Below, piece by piece: positions 27,731 to 36,856 of a stretch of DNA of 63,934 nucleotides. This stretch comes from Candidatus Latescibacterota bacterium. GTDB lineage: Bacteria; Latescibacterota; UBA2968; UBA8231. The stretch is from positions 1 to 63,934 of the forward strand of contig JAJEFJ010000032.1 of assembly GCA_022820485.1 (NCBI GenBank), given 5' to 3'. The first letter of the stretch is position 1. Every line of letters begins with the position of its first letter. The position numbers and the translations under genes are program-made. The notes beneath the pieces are model-generated. The model was not told the origin of the DNA. It searched no databases and saw only the letters and a list, made by a program, of their open reading frames with translations.

Positions 27731-29875
27731 ATGCAGCATGGCGAACTCAATTGGATCGCCAACTACATCTGGGGCATTGCCGACGACGTGCTGCGCGACC
27801 TATACGTACGCGGCAAGTACCGCGACGTGATTCTGCCGATGACCGTGCTGCGCCGCTTAGATGCAGTGCTCGAAGACAGCAAGGCGGACGTTCTGGAGCG
27901 ACGGGACCTGCTCGACAAAGCGGGCGTGGTGGAGCAGGAAGGGCCACTGCGCGACGCGGCTGGGCAAGCCTTCTACAACACTTCCCCGTTCACCCTGCGG
28001 GATCTGAGAGCCCGCGCCAACCAGCAGCAGCTCCGCGCCGATTTTGAGGCGTACCTCGACGGGTTCTCGTCCAATGTGCAGGACATCCTCGACTGCTTTG
28101 AGTTTCGCAACCAGATTCCGCGTCTCTCTAGCGCCGATGCGCTCGGCACGCTGATCAAGAAGCTGACGTCGCCCGACATCAACCTAAGCCCGCACCCGGT
28201 CAAAAATGCCGACGGCTCGGTGAAACTGCCCGGCCTCGACAACCACGGCATGGGCACGGTTTTTGAGGAGCTGGTGAGGCGCTTCAATGAGGAGAACAAC
28301 GAGGAGGCGGGCGAGCACTGGACGCCGCGCGATGCCGTCAAGCTGATGGCCAAGCTCATTTTCCTGCCGGTCGCTGACCAGATTGAGTCCAGTACGTATC
28401 TGCTCTACGATGGCGCATGTGGCACCGGCGGTATGTTGACGGTCGCCGAAGAGACGCTGCAAGAGATCGCCCGCGAGCGCGGCAAGCAGGTGGCGACGCA
28501 TCTCTACGGACAGGAGATCAACGCCGAGACCTACGCCATTTGCAAGGCCGACCTATTGCTCAAGGGCGAAGGCGACGCGGCTGATAACATTGTCGGTGGC
28601 CCGGCGCACTCGACGCTGTCCAGCGACGCTTTTCCGTCCCACGAGTTCGACTTCATGCTTTCCAATCCTCCGTACGGCAAGAGCTGGAAGAGCGACCTCG
28701 ACCGCTTGGGTGGCAAGAGCGACCTGCGCGATCCGCGCTTTCTCATTGAGCATGGGGGCGATCCCGAATACTCGCTGATCACCCGCTCTAGCGACGGCCA
28801 GATGTTGTTCCTCGCCAACATGCTGAGCAAGATGAAGCAGCACACGCCGCTCGGTAGCCGCATCGCCGAGGTCCACAACGGCAGCTCTCTGTTTACTGGC
28901 GATGCCGGCCAAGGAGAGAGCAATATCCGCCGCTGGATCATTGAGAAAGACTATCTGGAGGCCATTGTCGCGCTGCCGCTCAACATGTTTTACAACACTG
29001 GCATTGCTACCTACATCTGGGTGCTCAGCAATCGCAAGCCCGAGCATCGGCGCGGCAAGGTGCAGCTCATTGACGCCAGCGAGTGGTTCAAGCCGCTGCG
29101 CAAGAACTTGGGCAAGAAGAACTGCGAGCTGTCGGAGGACGACATCCAGCGCATTTGCGACGCCTTCTTGGCCTTTGAGGAGACCGAGCAGTCGAAAATT
29201 TTCCCCAACGAGGCGTTCGGCTACTGGAAGGTCATTGTCGAGCGACCACTGCGGCTCACTGTCGATTTGTCGCCGGACCAGTGCCAGCGCTTCCGGGCCG
29301 TCTGCCGCGACGCCAAGGAAGAGCCGCTTGCCAACGTCATCGACCGAGTGGCGACTGTGTTAGGTGCCGGGCCTCACCGCGACTTTAACCGATTTATGAA
29401 AGCTGTTGATGCGGACGTCTCTGAGCGGGGCGTCAGGCTGACGGCTAAGCGGAAGAACCTGTTGCGGACGGCGCTGGCGTCCCGCGATGAGGCTGCCGCG
29501 CCCGTCGTCAAGAAGATTCACAAGCTGGGCGCGGTGGAGGACCCGATTCGCGGGCTAGTCGAAGCTGCTGTGGATGGCCGGCGTCGCGTCGTTGAATACG
29601 AGCCAGACAGCGAGTTGCGCGACACCGACCAGGTGCCACTGCTCGACGAGGACGGCATTGAGGGCTTCTTGCGCCGCGAGGTGTTGCCCTACGCGCCCGA
29701 TGCTTGGTACGATCCGGCGAGCGTCAAGATCGGCTACGAGATCAGCTTCACGCGCTATTTTTACAAGCCGCAGCCGATGCGGACACTGGATGAGATTCGG
29801 GCGGATATTTTGGCGGTGGAGAGAGAGACGGAGGGGTTGCTGGCGGAGATTATTGGGGATGGCGAAGCGGTGTGA
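27731..29875 (+). CDS. hsdM: Type I restriction-modification system N6-adenine methyltransferase subunit (HsdM)
   Basis: 714 residues. HsdM_N at about 1-150 (NWIANYIWGIADDVLR) precedes the methyltransferase domain with EHWTPRDAVKLMAKL (about 195), the AdoMet-binding DGACGTGGMLTVAEE (about 227) and the catalytic NPPYGKSW (312). A long C-terminal region after residue 480 is helical and likely contacts HsdS. HsdM methylates adenine in the site chosen by HsdS and is needed for restriction with HsdR. It starts the operon, behind a strong AGGAGG site. Unlike hsdS and hsdR below, it is intact. Confidence 0.95.
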   Translation: MQHGELNWIANYIWGIADDVLRDLYVRGKYRDVILPMTVLRRLDAVLEDSKADVLERRDLLDKAGVVEQEGPLRDAAGQAFYNTSPFTLRDLRARANQQQLRADFEAYLDGFSSNVQDILDCFEFRNQIPRLSSADALGTLIKKLTSPDINLSPHPVKNADGSVKLPGLDNHGMGTVFEELVRRFNEENNEEAGEHWTPRDAVKLMAKLIFLPVADQIESSTYLLYDGACGTGGMLTVAEETLQEIARERGKQVATHLYGQEINAETYAICKADLLLKGEGDAADNIVGGPAHSTLSSDAFPSHEFDFMLSNPPYGKSWKSDLDRLGGKSDLRDPRFLIEHGGDPEYSLITRSSDGQMLFLANMLSKMKQHTPLGSRIAEVHNGSSLFTGDAGQGESNIRRWIIEKDYLEAIVALPLNMFYNTGIATYIWVLSNRKPEHRRGKVQLIDASEWFKPLRKNLGKKNCELSEDDIQRICDAFLAFEETEQSKIFPNEAFGYWKVIVERPLRLTVDLSPDQCQRFRAVCRDAKEEPLANVIDRVATVLGAGPHRDFNRFMKAVDADVSERGVRLTAKRKNLLRTALASRDEAAAPVVKKIHKLGAVEDPIRGLVEAAVDGRRRVVEYEPDSELRDTDQVPLLDEDGIEGFLRREVLPYAPDAWYDPASVKIGYEISFTRYFYKPQPMRTLDEIRADILAVERETEGLLAEIIGDGEAV

Positions 29876-29974
29876 GTACATGGTCTTTCCTTCGTCGTCA
29901 TCCTTGCACCGACATCCCGCATCGTTAATTTAGCCTGAGAGCCGAATAGTGAATTTCGGAAAGCGAGTTTGAGC

Positions 29975-30550
29975 ATGGTCACTCAACAAAGAATTGCTGA
30001 ATTCAGCAGCGAAACAGTCCGCAATGTCGCCGGAACATTGATCTGGTTGGCGCGGCCTCCTAAGCAATCGGAAGTGCTAAGCCGGAACTGGCTTGTACAC
30101 CTGCCCAAGAATCAGGACAGGGACGAATTGCAAGGCGCAATAAAGGTATTAACCGAAAGTTTTCGCAAACGCCACGATGCTGTAGCCGCTATCTGCTCCA
30201 CTTTTCAGGAGCGACTCCAAAAAGCGGCTAAAGATTTTCCTTCGGGCCGTGAAATGGACCCTGACGACATCGCGGTGCCCGAGCTGGAGAAAAGCGAGGA
30301 ATACTTCCGCAAGGAAAGGGAAGAACTGCGCGATGTTCGGGATGCCTTGCAGCGAACAGGGGGCGCAGAAGCATACGGAATCGAGGTCTTCGCAGAATTG
30401 GAACGCTTGGACACGCTATTCAAACATCTCGTTACGTCGCTCCAAGAGCTTCGCTGGGCCATAATGATTCACGACGGGGCACTCGCTCCAAGCACAGGCG
30501 GAACATGCGCCAGCGGCTCAGAATTTATGGTGTCAATGGAAAATCCATAG
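29975..30550 (+). CDS. Hypothetical helical protein in the hsd operon
   Basis: 191 residues from the ATG at 29975; a TTG two codons upstream is the other option. Largely helical, with charged stretches (about 95-160, LEKSEEYFRKEREELRDVRD) able to form a coiled coil, and no membrane segment or signal. No family is recognised. It ends 3 bp before the RelE/HigB-like toxin gene, so it belongs to the same transcript and may be a third component of that module or a separate cargo gene. Confidence 0.6.
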   Translation: MVTQQRIAEFSSETVRNVAGTLIWLARPPKQSEVLSRNWLVHLPKNQDRDELQGAIKVLTESFRKRHDAVAAICSTFQERLQKAAKDFPSGREMDPDDIAVPELEKSEEYFRKEREELRDVRDALQRTGGAEAYGIEVFAELERLDTLFKHLVTSLQELRWAIMIHDGALAPSTGGTCASGSEFMVSMENP

Positions 30551-30553
30551 GCC

Positions 30554-30859
30554 ATGCCCCCACGACGGGTGCGAATTACCGGGTTTGAAACGCCGAGCCG
30601 CAAGTTCGCCAAAATGGTCAATCGCCTAGATCAACGGATGAAAGAGGAATTGGCACGAGTTATCGACGAACTATGCGCTGGCGAGTTGACTCCTGGGCGG
30701 AACCTAGAGCAACTGCGGATCGGTAATCGTCTATACTCAGTGCGCTTGAGTCGTAACTTTCGCTTCGTCTTCATGGTGATGGAAAACGACATGGGTCGGG
30801 CAATAGCTGTCGGGCCCCACGACAGAGCTTACGAAGCAGCGGAACGAGCGCGACCGTGA
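30554..30859 (+). CDS. RelE/HigB-type toxin
   Basis: 101 residues, the size of RelE/ParE-superfamily toxins. The C-terminal half has the family pattern GNRLYSVRLSRNFRFVFMV followed by VGPHDRAYEAA. These toxins are ribosome-dependent or free ribonucleases that stop translation. The gene overlaps the XRE antitoxin by 4 bp (GTGA), toxin first, which is the HigBA order. It sits inside the hsd operon as a likely addiction module for the island. Confidence 0.8.
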   Translation: MPPRRVRITGFETPSRKFAKMVNRLDQRMKEELARVIDELCAGELTPGRNLEQLRIGNRLYSVRLSRNFRFVFMVMENDMGRAIAVGPHDRAYEAAERARP

Positions 30860-31173
30860 AATTACCCACAAATCGAATCGCCACTCATCCCGGTGCGTTT
30901 CTGCTGGAGCAGATCGAGGAGATGGGGCTAACTGTCAACGGATTGGCACGAGATGTTGACCTGCCCGCCACGAGGCTCCATGAAATCGTTCACGAGCGGC
31001 GCGGCGTGACGGCCGAGACGGCGATTGCCCTCGGCGAGTATTTCGGCCAGACTCCAGAGTTCTGGATGAATGCCCAGAAGATTTATGAATTATCGAGAGC
31101 GTTGGTCGAGAATGGCGAGGAGATTCGTTCGAGGGTCCGCCGTCGTGCCAAGGATCGGGCTACGGCAGTATGA
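30856..31173 (+). CDS. higA: HigA-family XRE antitoxin
   Basis: 105 residues from a GTG that overlaps the toxin stop. Family marks are HPGAFLLEQIEEMGLTVNGL, the helix-turn-helix ARDVDLPATRLHEIVHERRG and FGQTPEFWMNAQ. HigA binds the toxin and represses the operon. The C-terminus is Arg-rich. Confidence in the family is high; whether it controls the nearby brnTA or hsd promoters is unknown. Confidence 0.92.
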   Translation: MKLPTNRIATHPGAFLLEQIEEMGLTVNGLARDVDLPATRLHEIVHERRGVTAETAIALGEYFGQTPEFWMNAQKIYELSRALVENGEEIRSRVRRRAKDRATAV

Positions 31174-31207
31174 CCTGCTGGCGTCGAAAGCCGACTGAGG
31201 AATTTGG

Positions 31208-31528
31208 ATGGCAATGAAAACTTTAGAGCAGCACATTGAGATTACCTCTGGCATATCCGGTGGAAAGCCTCGCATTGCTGGGCATCGGATTACAGTGGAG
31301 AACATCGTCGTCTGGCATGAGCGCATGGGCAAGAGTGCAGATGAAATCGCCACTGAATACGATTTGACACTGGCGGATGTGTATGCGGCATTGGCCTACT
31401 ATTTCGATCACCGCGCTGAGATTGATCGATCACTAGAAGAGAGTAAGGTGTTTGTAGAAACTCTACGCCGGCAGACTTTTTCAGAGCTTTCTGCAACAAT
31501 GAGGCTGACGTTATCGGCGGATCAGTAA
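31208..31528 (+). CDS. DUF433 protein (VapB45-like antitoxin), without its usual partner
   Basis: 106 residues with the DUF433 core: ISGGKPRIAGHRITVENIVV, then ADEIATEYDLTLADVYAALAYYFDHR. This helix-turn-helix family normally precedes a DUF5615 PIN-like nuclease as a toxin-antitoxin pair. Here the next gene is a large ATPase and no PIN gene is found, so it is an orphan or has a new partner. GAGGAA lies before the ATG. A C-terminal 30-residue extension (from KVFVETLRRQ) is present. Confidence 0.85.
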   Translation: MAMKTLEQHIEITSGISGGKPRIAGHRITVENIVVWHERMGKSADEIATEYDLTLADVYAALAYYFDHRAEIDRSLEESKVFVETLRRQTFSELSATMRLTLSADQ

Positions 31529-31589
31529 AGTGCAAGGCACAGAATAGAGCATCGAGGACAAAGAGAGACAACTAGGAAGGAGATCAAGG

Positions 31590-33686
31590 GTGAAGATTAC
31601 AAACTTCCGGATCGAGAACTTTCGCGGCATTGAAAGAGCCGAAATTGATAATGCAGGGTCAGCGGTGGTAATTGCGGGACCGAACGGGTCGGGTAAATCG
31701 TGCGTCCTAGATGCAATCAGACTCTTTAAGTCTGCATACGGATCATACCAGCAAAGTGAGCTCGATCTATGGTCTAATGAATTCCAGTTGAACTGGAGGG
31801 GTGGGACCGGAGATTTTAGGGGAATGTTGAGAGATAAGAATAGAGGAATGATCATAGAGGGAGAGATAGAGATAAGCAATCGCGAAAAGGAATTCTTGCT
31901 AGGGGAAGGGCAATGGATGATACGGGAATTAGCTTGGAAAGCAAAATTTCCACATCTAAATACACATCAAGGGCAGTTACGCGCCATAGCCACACCGGAG
32001 ATGCTAGAAAGTATCGAGGAGGTAAATAACATTGCCCAAAGTTGGCTCGCAGATCTCGCGGCTGAGTTGAAATGGCGGAAAGCCCGAGGGCACATCAAGG
32101 TGGAGCCAAGCGGAGACGCCAGTCGAGGTCCTGGTATAGCACTACAAATAATGTTCGGGTTCTTTGTTCCAGAGAAAATGGGGATCATAGATTACCACGG
32201 ATCATATCGTAAATACGACCGAGAGCAGTTAAGCACGATTGCTTTGAAGGAGTCTGATGAAGAGGAGAAGGTGAAAAGTGGGGCACTATATAATTATGAA
32301 ACGAAATACGCTAACCTCAAGAGCGCGATGGCAGGAGAATATGTAAGAGAATTACTAGAAAGAGATGCCGTAGGAAGAAGGACGGGAAAAACAAAGCCAC
32401 TAGCGAAAACCCTAGAGGAACTATTCAGAATGTTCCTACCAGGGAAGACGTTCAAAGGACCAGTAGCAGTAGAAGGCGGGGAGCTAGCATTCCCAGTATG
32501 GGTAGATGAGAATACACAACACGATATCAACGAACTATCTTCGGGGGAAAAGGAAATTCTTTTCGCGTATCTGCGAGCTCGGACACTTTCGCCACGACAG
32601 TCAGTACTCCTTATTGACGAACCTGAACTACACTTGAACCCTGGACTAGTGCAGGGATTACCTCAGTTTTATGAAAAACATATTGGGCGCGATCTTGAGA
32701 ATCAGATATGGTTAGTGACGCACTCAGACCGCTTTCTACGAGAAGCATTAGACACAACAGGTATGATGGTATACCACATGCAACACGCGAAAGCAGCATC
32801 AAGCACAAACCAGATAAGCCGCATAGAAAGTAAGACAAGTGTAGAAGGACTGTTCATAGACCTCGTAGGGGACCTCGCGGCATATCGACCGGATGGGAAA
32901 GTTGTATTATTAGAAGGCGAGGACTCAAAATTCGATCAGAAGATGGTGACAAGACTCTTTCCGGAAGCCGCAAAATCGATAAATTTTATCTCTGGTGGAG
33001 CAAAGACAAGTGTAAAGAGGCTACAAGAAACAATTGAGGCGATGGCAGTTCACGGCCAAGCACAAGCGGAAGTGTTCTCTATTGTTGATCCGGATAATGA
33101 TATCTGGAATAGGAAACCACAAGAAAAGGGTACACGATTAGAATGGACAGTGTATCACATTGAAAACTATCTGTTGGAAGCGACCTTTATAAAAGAAGCA
33201 GTTGGTGTTGTGAATTTAGAAGGTGCTGACAGGATGTCGGAGATACAGATTGACAGACTATTAGAAGATGCCGCAGAAGATCTGATTGAAGAACTGGCGG
33301 TGCAGAAGGTTCGCGACAAAATATGGCGAGACCTTCGGAAAGCTACAAAAATAGAGATAAATAACAATCAAAATGCAAGTGAACAACTAGCGACAGGTAT
33401 CACCATGGCGGCGCAACAGGTACAAAGTCTCGAAGCAAAATTTGGCAACGAGGGTACTACAGAAAGGTTGCTAAATCAGGCAAAAACAGAGATTCGAGAT
33501 ATGTGGAGTGAAGGATTATGGAAAAAAAACTTCCCAGGACGAAAAATATTGAAAAGATTTTGCAGTAAACTGGACAGAGATATAGAATATCTTAGCCTGA
33601 GAAATGCAATTGTAGGCGAAATGGCAAAGGAAGAATTCAAGCCAGAGGGAATGGCAAAAATTATAGGAAAGATAGAAGAAAGTTGA
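31590..33686 (+). CDS. ABC-type (AAA15/OLD-like) ATPase fused to a DUF4435/TOPRIM-like domain; fused-PARIS-like defence protein
   Basis: 698 residues from a GTG with AAGGAG upstream. Residues 1-410 form an SMC/RecF-like ATPase: MKITNFRIENFRGIE, Walker A GPNGSGKS (30-37), signature NELSSGEKE (about 313-321), Walker B SVLLIDEPELHLNPG (about 340-353) and the His switch VTHSDR. Residues 430-698 start with VVLLEGEDSKFDQ, then FISGGAKTSVKR, VFSIVDPDND and YHIENYLLE, the acidic pattern of DUF4435/TOPRIM-like nuclease domains. PARIS systems use this pair (AriA, AriB), sometimes fused. The gene is strikingly AT-rich and uses many AGA and ATA codons, which suggests recent transfer into the hsd operon. 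Confidence 0.75.
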   Translation: MKITNFRIENFRGIERAEIDNAGSAVVIAGPNGSGKSCVLDAIRLFKSAYGSYQQSELDLWSNEFQLNWRGGTGDFRGMLRDKNRGMIIEGEIEISNREKEFLLGEGQWMIRELAWKAKFPHLNTHQGQLRAIATPEMLESIEEVNNIAQSWLADLAAELKWRKARGHIKVEPSGDASRGPGIALQIMFGFFVPEKMGIIDYHGSYRKYDREQLSTIALKESDEEEKVKSGALYNYETKYANLKSAMAGEYVRELLERDAVGRRTGKTKPLAKTLEELFRMFLPGKTFKGPVAVEGGELAFPVWVDENTQHDINELSSGEKEILFAYLRARTLSPRQSVLLIDEPELHLNPGLVQGLPQFYEKHIGRDLENQIWLVTHSDRFLREALDTTGMMVYHMQHAKAASSTNQISRIESKTSVEGLFIDLVGDLAAYRPDGKVVLLEGEDSKFDQKMVTRLFPEAAKSINFISGGAKTSVKRLQETIEAMAVHGQAQAEVFSIVDPDNDIWNRKPQEKGTRLEWTVYHIENYLLEATFIKEAVGVVNLEGADRMSEIQIDRLLEDAAEDLIEELAVQKVRDKIWRDLRKATKIEINNNQNASEQLATGITMAAQQVQSLEAKFGNEGTTERLLNQAKTEIRDMWSEGLWKKNFPGRKILKRFCSKLDRDIEYLSLRNAIVGEMAKEEFKPEGMAKIIGKIEES

Positions 33687-33687
33687 C

Positions 33688-33789
33688 ATGAACACATACT
33701 TTAATATCCAAGATAATCGTGATAAAGATCAGTCAAAAGATAGCAGTTTGACCCGAAGGAATAGACACAAGACAATTGATGATCGCTAA
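33688..33789 (+). CDS. Putative 33-residue ORF between the ATPase and hsdS
   Basis: ATG at 33688, 1 bp after the ATPase stop; the stop overlaps the first codons of hsdS by 11 bp. The product is very polar (MNTYFNIQDNRDKDQSKDSS, then TRRNRHK). It has AT-rich composition like the ATPase gene. It could be a real small protein, a translational coupler for hsdS, or chance. Confidence 0.3.
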   Translation: MNTYFNIQDNRDKDQSKDSSLTRRNRHKTIDDR

Positions 33790-35074
33790 TCTTAGTCCAT
33801 ATCCCAACTACAGATCTATCGATGTCCCGTGGCTAGGCAGTGTCCCGACACATTGGGAGGTACGGCGGTTGAAGCACGTCCTGCTGAGAATAGTTGGAGG
33901 ATCGACCCCAACTAGCACGAATCCTGACTACTGGGATGGTGACGTGGTGTGGGTTACTCCAGTAGATGTAAACAAGGAAACGCGATTAAAGAATTCACTG
34001 CGAAAAATAACTCGTACTGGTCTGTTATCCTGTTCATCAGAACTTGTACCATGTGGAAGCGTAGTAATTACTTCGCGTGCTCCAGTTGGAAACGTCGCTC
34101 TAGCTGAGACTACTTTATGCACTAATCAGGGCTGCAAAACTTTAGTGCTAGAAGATGGAACCATAAACTCTAAGTTCGCTTTCAATGTACTGAGCATTCT
34201 CAAGGATGAATTACAAAGTTTAGCGACAGGGACAACTTTTACCGAGATAGCTACGAGCAAGCTCGGAACTGTTCGCATCCCTCTCCCGCCCCTCCCCGAA
34301 CAAACTGCCATCGTCGCATATCTCGACCACACCGACGAACTCATCCGCCACTACGTCAGCGGCAAGCAAAAGCTCATCCGGCTGCTGGAGGAAGAGAAGC
34401 AGGCCGTCATCCATCGCGCCGTCACTCGGGGAATTGACCCCAATGTTCGTCTCAAGCCCTCGGGTGTCGAGTGGTTGGGGGATGTGCCGGTGCATTGGGA
34501 AGTGATGTCGCTGCGGCGGTTAGCCATTTCTCGTTGTGATGGGCCATTTGGCTCAGGGTTAAAGTCTTCGCACTACACCGATCAGGGTATCAGAGTAGTC
34601 CGGCTTCAAAACATAGGACATGCTCAGTTCAATAATGCGGACTCGGCTTTCATTGCCCCTTCACACTACGCCACTCTCGGTGATCACACAGTCGAGCCAG
34701 AAGATCTACTCATCGCAGGCCTTGGTGACGAACGTCATCCCGCTGGTCGGGCTTGCGTTGCTCCGTCTTTTATAGTTCCAGCGATGGTCAAGGCAGACTG
34801 CTTTCGGTTTCGTCTTTTCCGTCAGCGTATAAACCCGGAATTTGCAGCACTTCAGTTGACAGCAACGGCAGGTGACGCATCCTCCCTATTGTCTACTGGA
34901 GCAACAAGACAGCGAACAAATCTACAAGCAACGGCGACGCGTCCGATTGCAGTTCCTCCTATAGAGGAGCAATCCTCAATCGTCCGCTATCTCGACAAAA
35001 CAACCTCCGACATCGACCCATCAGCCACACCCGCCGCCAGATTGCCCTCCTTCAAGAATACCGCACTCGCCTGA
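33779..35074 (+). CDS. hsdS: Type I restriction-modification specificity subunit (HsdS), C-terminus lost by frameshift
   Basis: 431 residues in this frame from the ATG at 33779. HsdS holds the two target-recognition domains of the type I complex. TRD1 starts at WLGSVPTHWEVRRLKHV and ends at the helical spacer IPLPPLPEQTAIVAYLDH; TRD2 starts at WLGDVPVHWEVMSLRRL and ends at VPPIEEQSSIVRYLDK. From about 35017 the frame departs from family sequence (PSATPAARLPSFKN) and stops, while the expected tail is found in another frame up to 35196. Either a genuine indel or a sequencing error near 35017 explains this. Confidence 0.9.
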   Translation: MIANLSPYPNYRSIDVPWLGSVPTHWEVRRLKHVLLRIVGGSTPTSTNPDYWDGDVVWVTPVDVNKETRLKNSLRKITRTGLLSCSSELVPCGSVVITSRAPVGNVALAETTLCTNQGCKTLVLEDGTINSKFAFNVLSILKDELQSLATGTTFTEIATSKLGTVRIPLPPLPEQTAIVAYLDHTDELIRHYVSGKQKLIRLLEEEKQAVIHRAVTRGIDPNVRLKPSGVEWLGDVPVHWEVMSLRRLAISRCDGPFGSGLKSSHYTDQGIRVVRLQNIGHAQFNNADSAFIAPSHYATLGDHTVEPEDLLIAGLGDERHPAGRACVAPSFIVPAMVKADCFRFRLFRQRINPEFAALQLTATAGDASSLLSTGATRQRTNLQATATRPIAVPPIEEQSSIVRYLDKTTSDIDPSATPAARLPSFKNTALA

Positions 35075-35196
35075 TTGCCGATGTGGTCACGGGCAAGATC
35101 GACGTGCGTGAGGCCGCTGCGGGGCTGCCCGACGAGATCGATGAGCCAGAGCCACCGGAAACGGTGGGGGAATCGCACAGAAGAGCTTGCGTATGA
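35020..35196 (+). pseudogene. hsdS: Out-of-frame C-terminal tail of HsdS
   Basis: In this frame the DNA reads ISHTRRQIALLQEYRTRLIA, then DVVTGKIDVREAA and a Pro/Glu-rich end, the standard C-terminal helix of HsdS. Its stop codon overlaps the ATG of the next gene as ATGA (35193-35196), as expected in the ancestral operon. That supports a single frameshift near 35017. Confidence 0.85.
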
Positions 35197-36848
35197 CCGT
35201 TTCCACGAATGAACTCCAGACTTGGATGAACGCCAAGGAAGACGAGCACCTGGAGTTCAAAGAGGCAAGAACTAATTTCCACTTTGAGACCTTGGTGAAG
35301 TACTGCGTCGCCCTCGCCAATGAAGGCGGTGGCAGGATGATCCTAGGCGTAACGGATAAACTGCCGCGTGTGGTGGTTGGGAGTCAGGCGTTTCCCAATC
35401 TCGAACGGACGAAGAGCGGTCTGATTGAGCGACTGCGGCTGCGCGTTGATGTCGAGGAAATTCAGCACCCAAACGGTCGGGTTCTGGTCTTTCAAATCCC
35501 CGCCCGTCCGATCGGTGTGCCCATGCAGTATGAGGGCGCGTATTGGATGCGTAGTGGAGAGGCCCTTGTTCCCATGACGCCGGATCAACTTCAGCGCATT
35601 TTTGCCGAAGCCAGCCCCGATTTCTCGGCTGAGATTTGTGCATCTGCCCAATTGGACGATCTCGATTCAACCGCCGTGGATGTGCTGCGGCAGCTCTGGC
35701 AGCGGAAGTCACCAGACCAAGACATCTCAACCCGCCCGATAGAGCAACTCTTGGCAGATGCGGAGTTGCTCGTCGATGGCGAGGTGACGTACGCGGCGCT
35801 GATCCTGCTGGGCACGCGCAAAGCCTTGGGCAAATATCTCGCCCAAGCGGAGCTTATCTTCGAATACCGTTCCAATGAAGTGCCGGGACCGGCAGCGGAA
35901 CGACATGAGTTCAGACAGGGCTTTCTTCCTGTACTCGACGAGCTCTGGCGACTTATCAACCAGCGCAATGACCTGCAACACTTTCAGCAGGGACTCTTTA
36001 TTTGGGATGTGCCCACTTTCAACGAGCGCGTAGTTCGCGAGGCCGTCTTGAACGCAGTCAGTCACCGCGATTATCGCCACGGCGGCTCCATCTTCGTGCG
36101 CCAGTATCCTCGACGCATCGAGATCGTCAGCCCCGGAGGCTTGCCAGCCGGCATCACTCCTGAGAACATTCTGCGGCAACAAAATCCGCGCAATCGCCGT
36201 ATCGCCGAAGTCCTCGGCAAATGCGGCTTAGTCGAACGGGCTGGGCAGGGGTTTGATCGCATCTTCCGCGAGTGCATTCAGCAGAGTAAGCCGTTGCCCG
36301 ACTTTGCCCACACGGATGCCCACTCCGTATGGCTCACGCTGCACGGCGATATTCAAGACCCGGAATTCTTGCGTTTTCTGGAGGAAATTGGTCGGGAACA
36401 AGTGGCCGCATTCGGCCTTGACGATTTACTGGTGGTTGATCTCATCCACCGCGAGCAGCCTATTTCCGACGACCTTAAACCGAGGGTTGAGCATTTGCTG
36501 GAACAGGGAATCATCGAGCGCGTGGGGCGCGGACGGGGTGTGCGGCTACTGCTATCCCGGCAGTTCTACCGGCACATCGGTAAGACAGGAGTCTATACGC
36601 GCAAGCGTGGATTGGACCGCGAGACGAACAAGGAGTTGCTGCTGAAACACATTCAAGATAACCGGAAGGAAGGGAGCCAGTTGCGGGAACTTGTTCAGGT
36701 GTTGCCAGCGCTTTCACGGGATCAAGTGCAGAATTTGCTTCGAGGTTTGAAGAGCGAGGGACGCATATATAAAATTGGAGCTACTAAGGCCGCTCGCTGG
36801 TATCCGGGGAGACCGCCATCTGGAATTGCGTCAAAAGGGGAAAAATAA
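35193..36848 (+). CDS. Schlafen/AlbA_2-domain ATP-binding protein
   Basis: 551 residues. The N-terminal AlbA_2 (Schlafen-like) domain is seen in EDEHLEFKEARTNFHFETLV and ANEGGGRMILGVTD (about 15-55). A GHKL-type ATPase-like region follows (VVREAVLNAVSHRDY, about 270-285; IEIVSPGGLPAGI; ERAGQGFDRI), then C-terminal winged-helix units. Such proteins are often encoded beside type I restriction genes; their role is not settled, and RNA or tRNA binding, regulation or defence is proposed. The ATG overlaps the frameshifted hsdS tail by 4 bp. Confidence 0.85.
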   Translation: MTVSTNELQTWMNAKEDEHLEFKEARTNFHFETLVKYCVALANEGGGRMILGVTDKLPRVVVGSQAFPNLERTKSGLIERLRLRVDVEEIQHPNGRVLVFQIPARPIGVPMQYEGAYWMRSGEALVPMTPDQLQRIFAEASPDFSAEICASAQLDDLDSTAVDVLRQLWQRKSPDQDISTRPIEQLLADAELLVDGEVTYAALILLGTRKALGKYLAQAELIFEYRSNEVPGPAAERHEFRQGFLPVLDELWRLINQRNDLQHFQQGLFIWDVPTFNERVVREAVLNAVSHRDYRHGGSIFVRQYPRRIEIVSPGGLPAGITPENILRQQNPRNRRIAEVLGKCGLVERAGQGFDRIFRECIQQSKPLPDFAHTDAHSVWLTLHGDIQDPEFLRFLEEIGREQVAAFGLDDLLVVDLIHREQPISDDLKPRVEHLLEQGIIERVGRGRGVRLLLSRQFYRHIGKTGVYTRKRGLDRETNKELLLKHIQDNRKEGSQLRELVQVLPALSRDQVQNLLRGLKSEGRIYKIGATKAARWYPGRPPSGIASKGEK

Positions 36849-36856
36849 GCCAAAAA

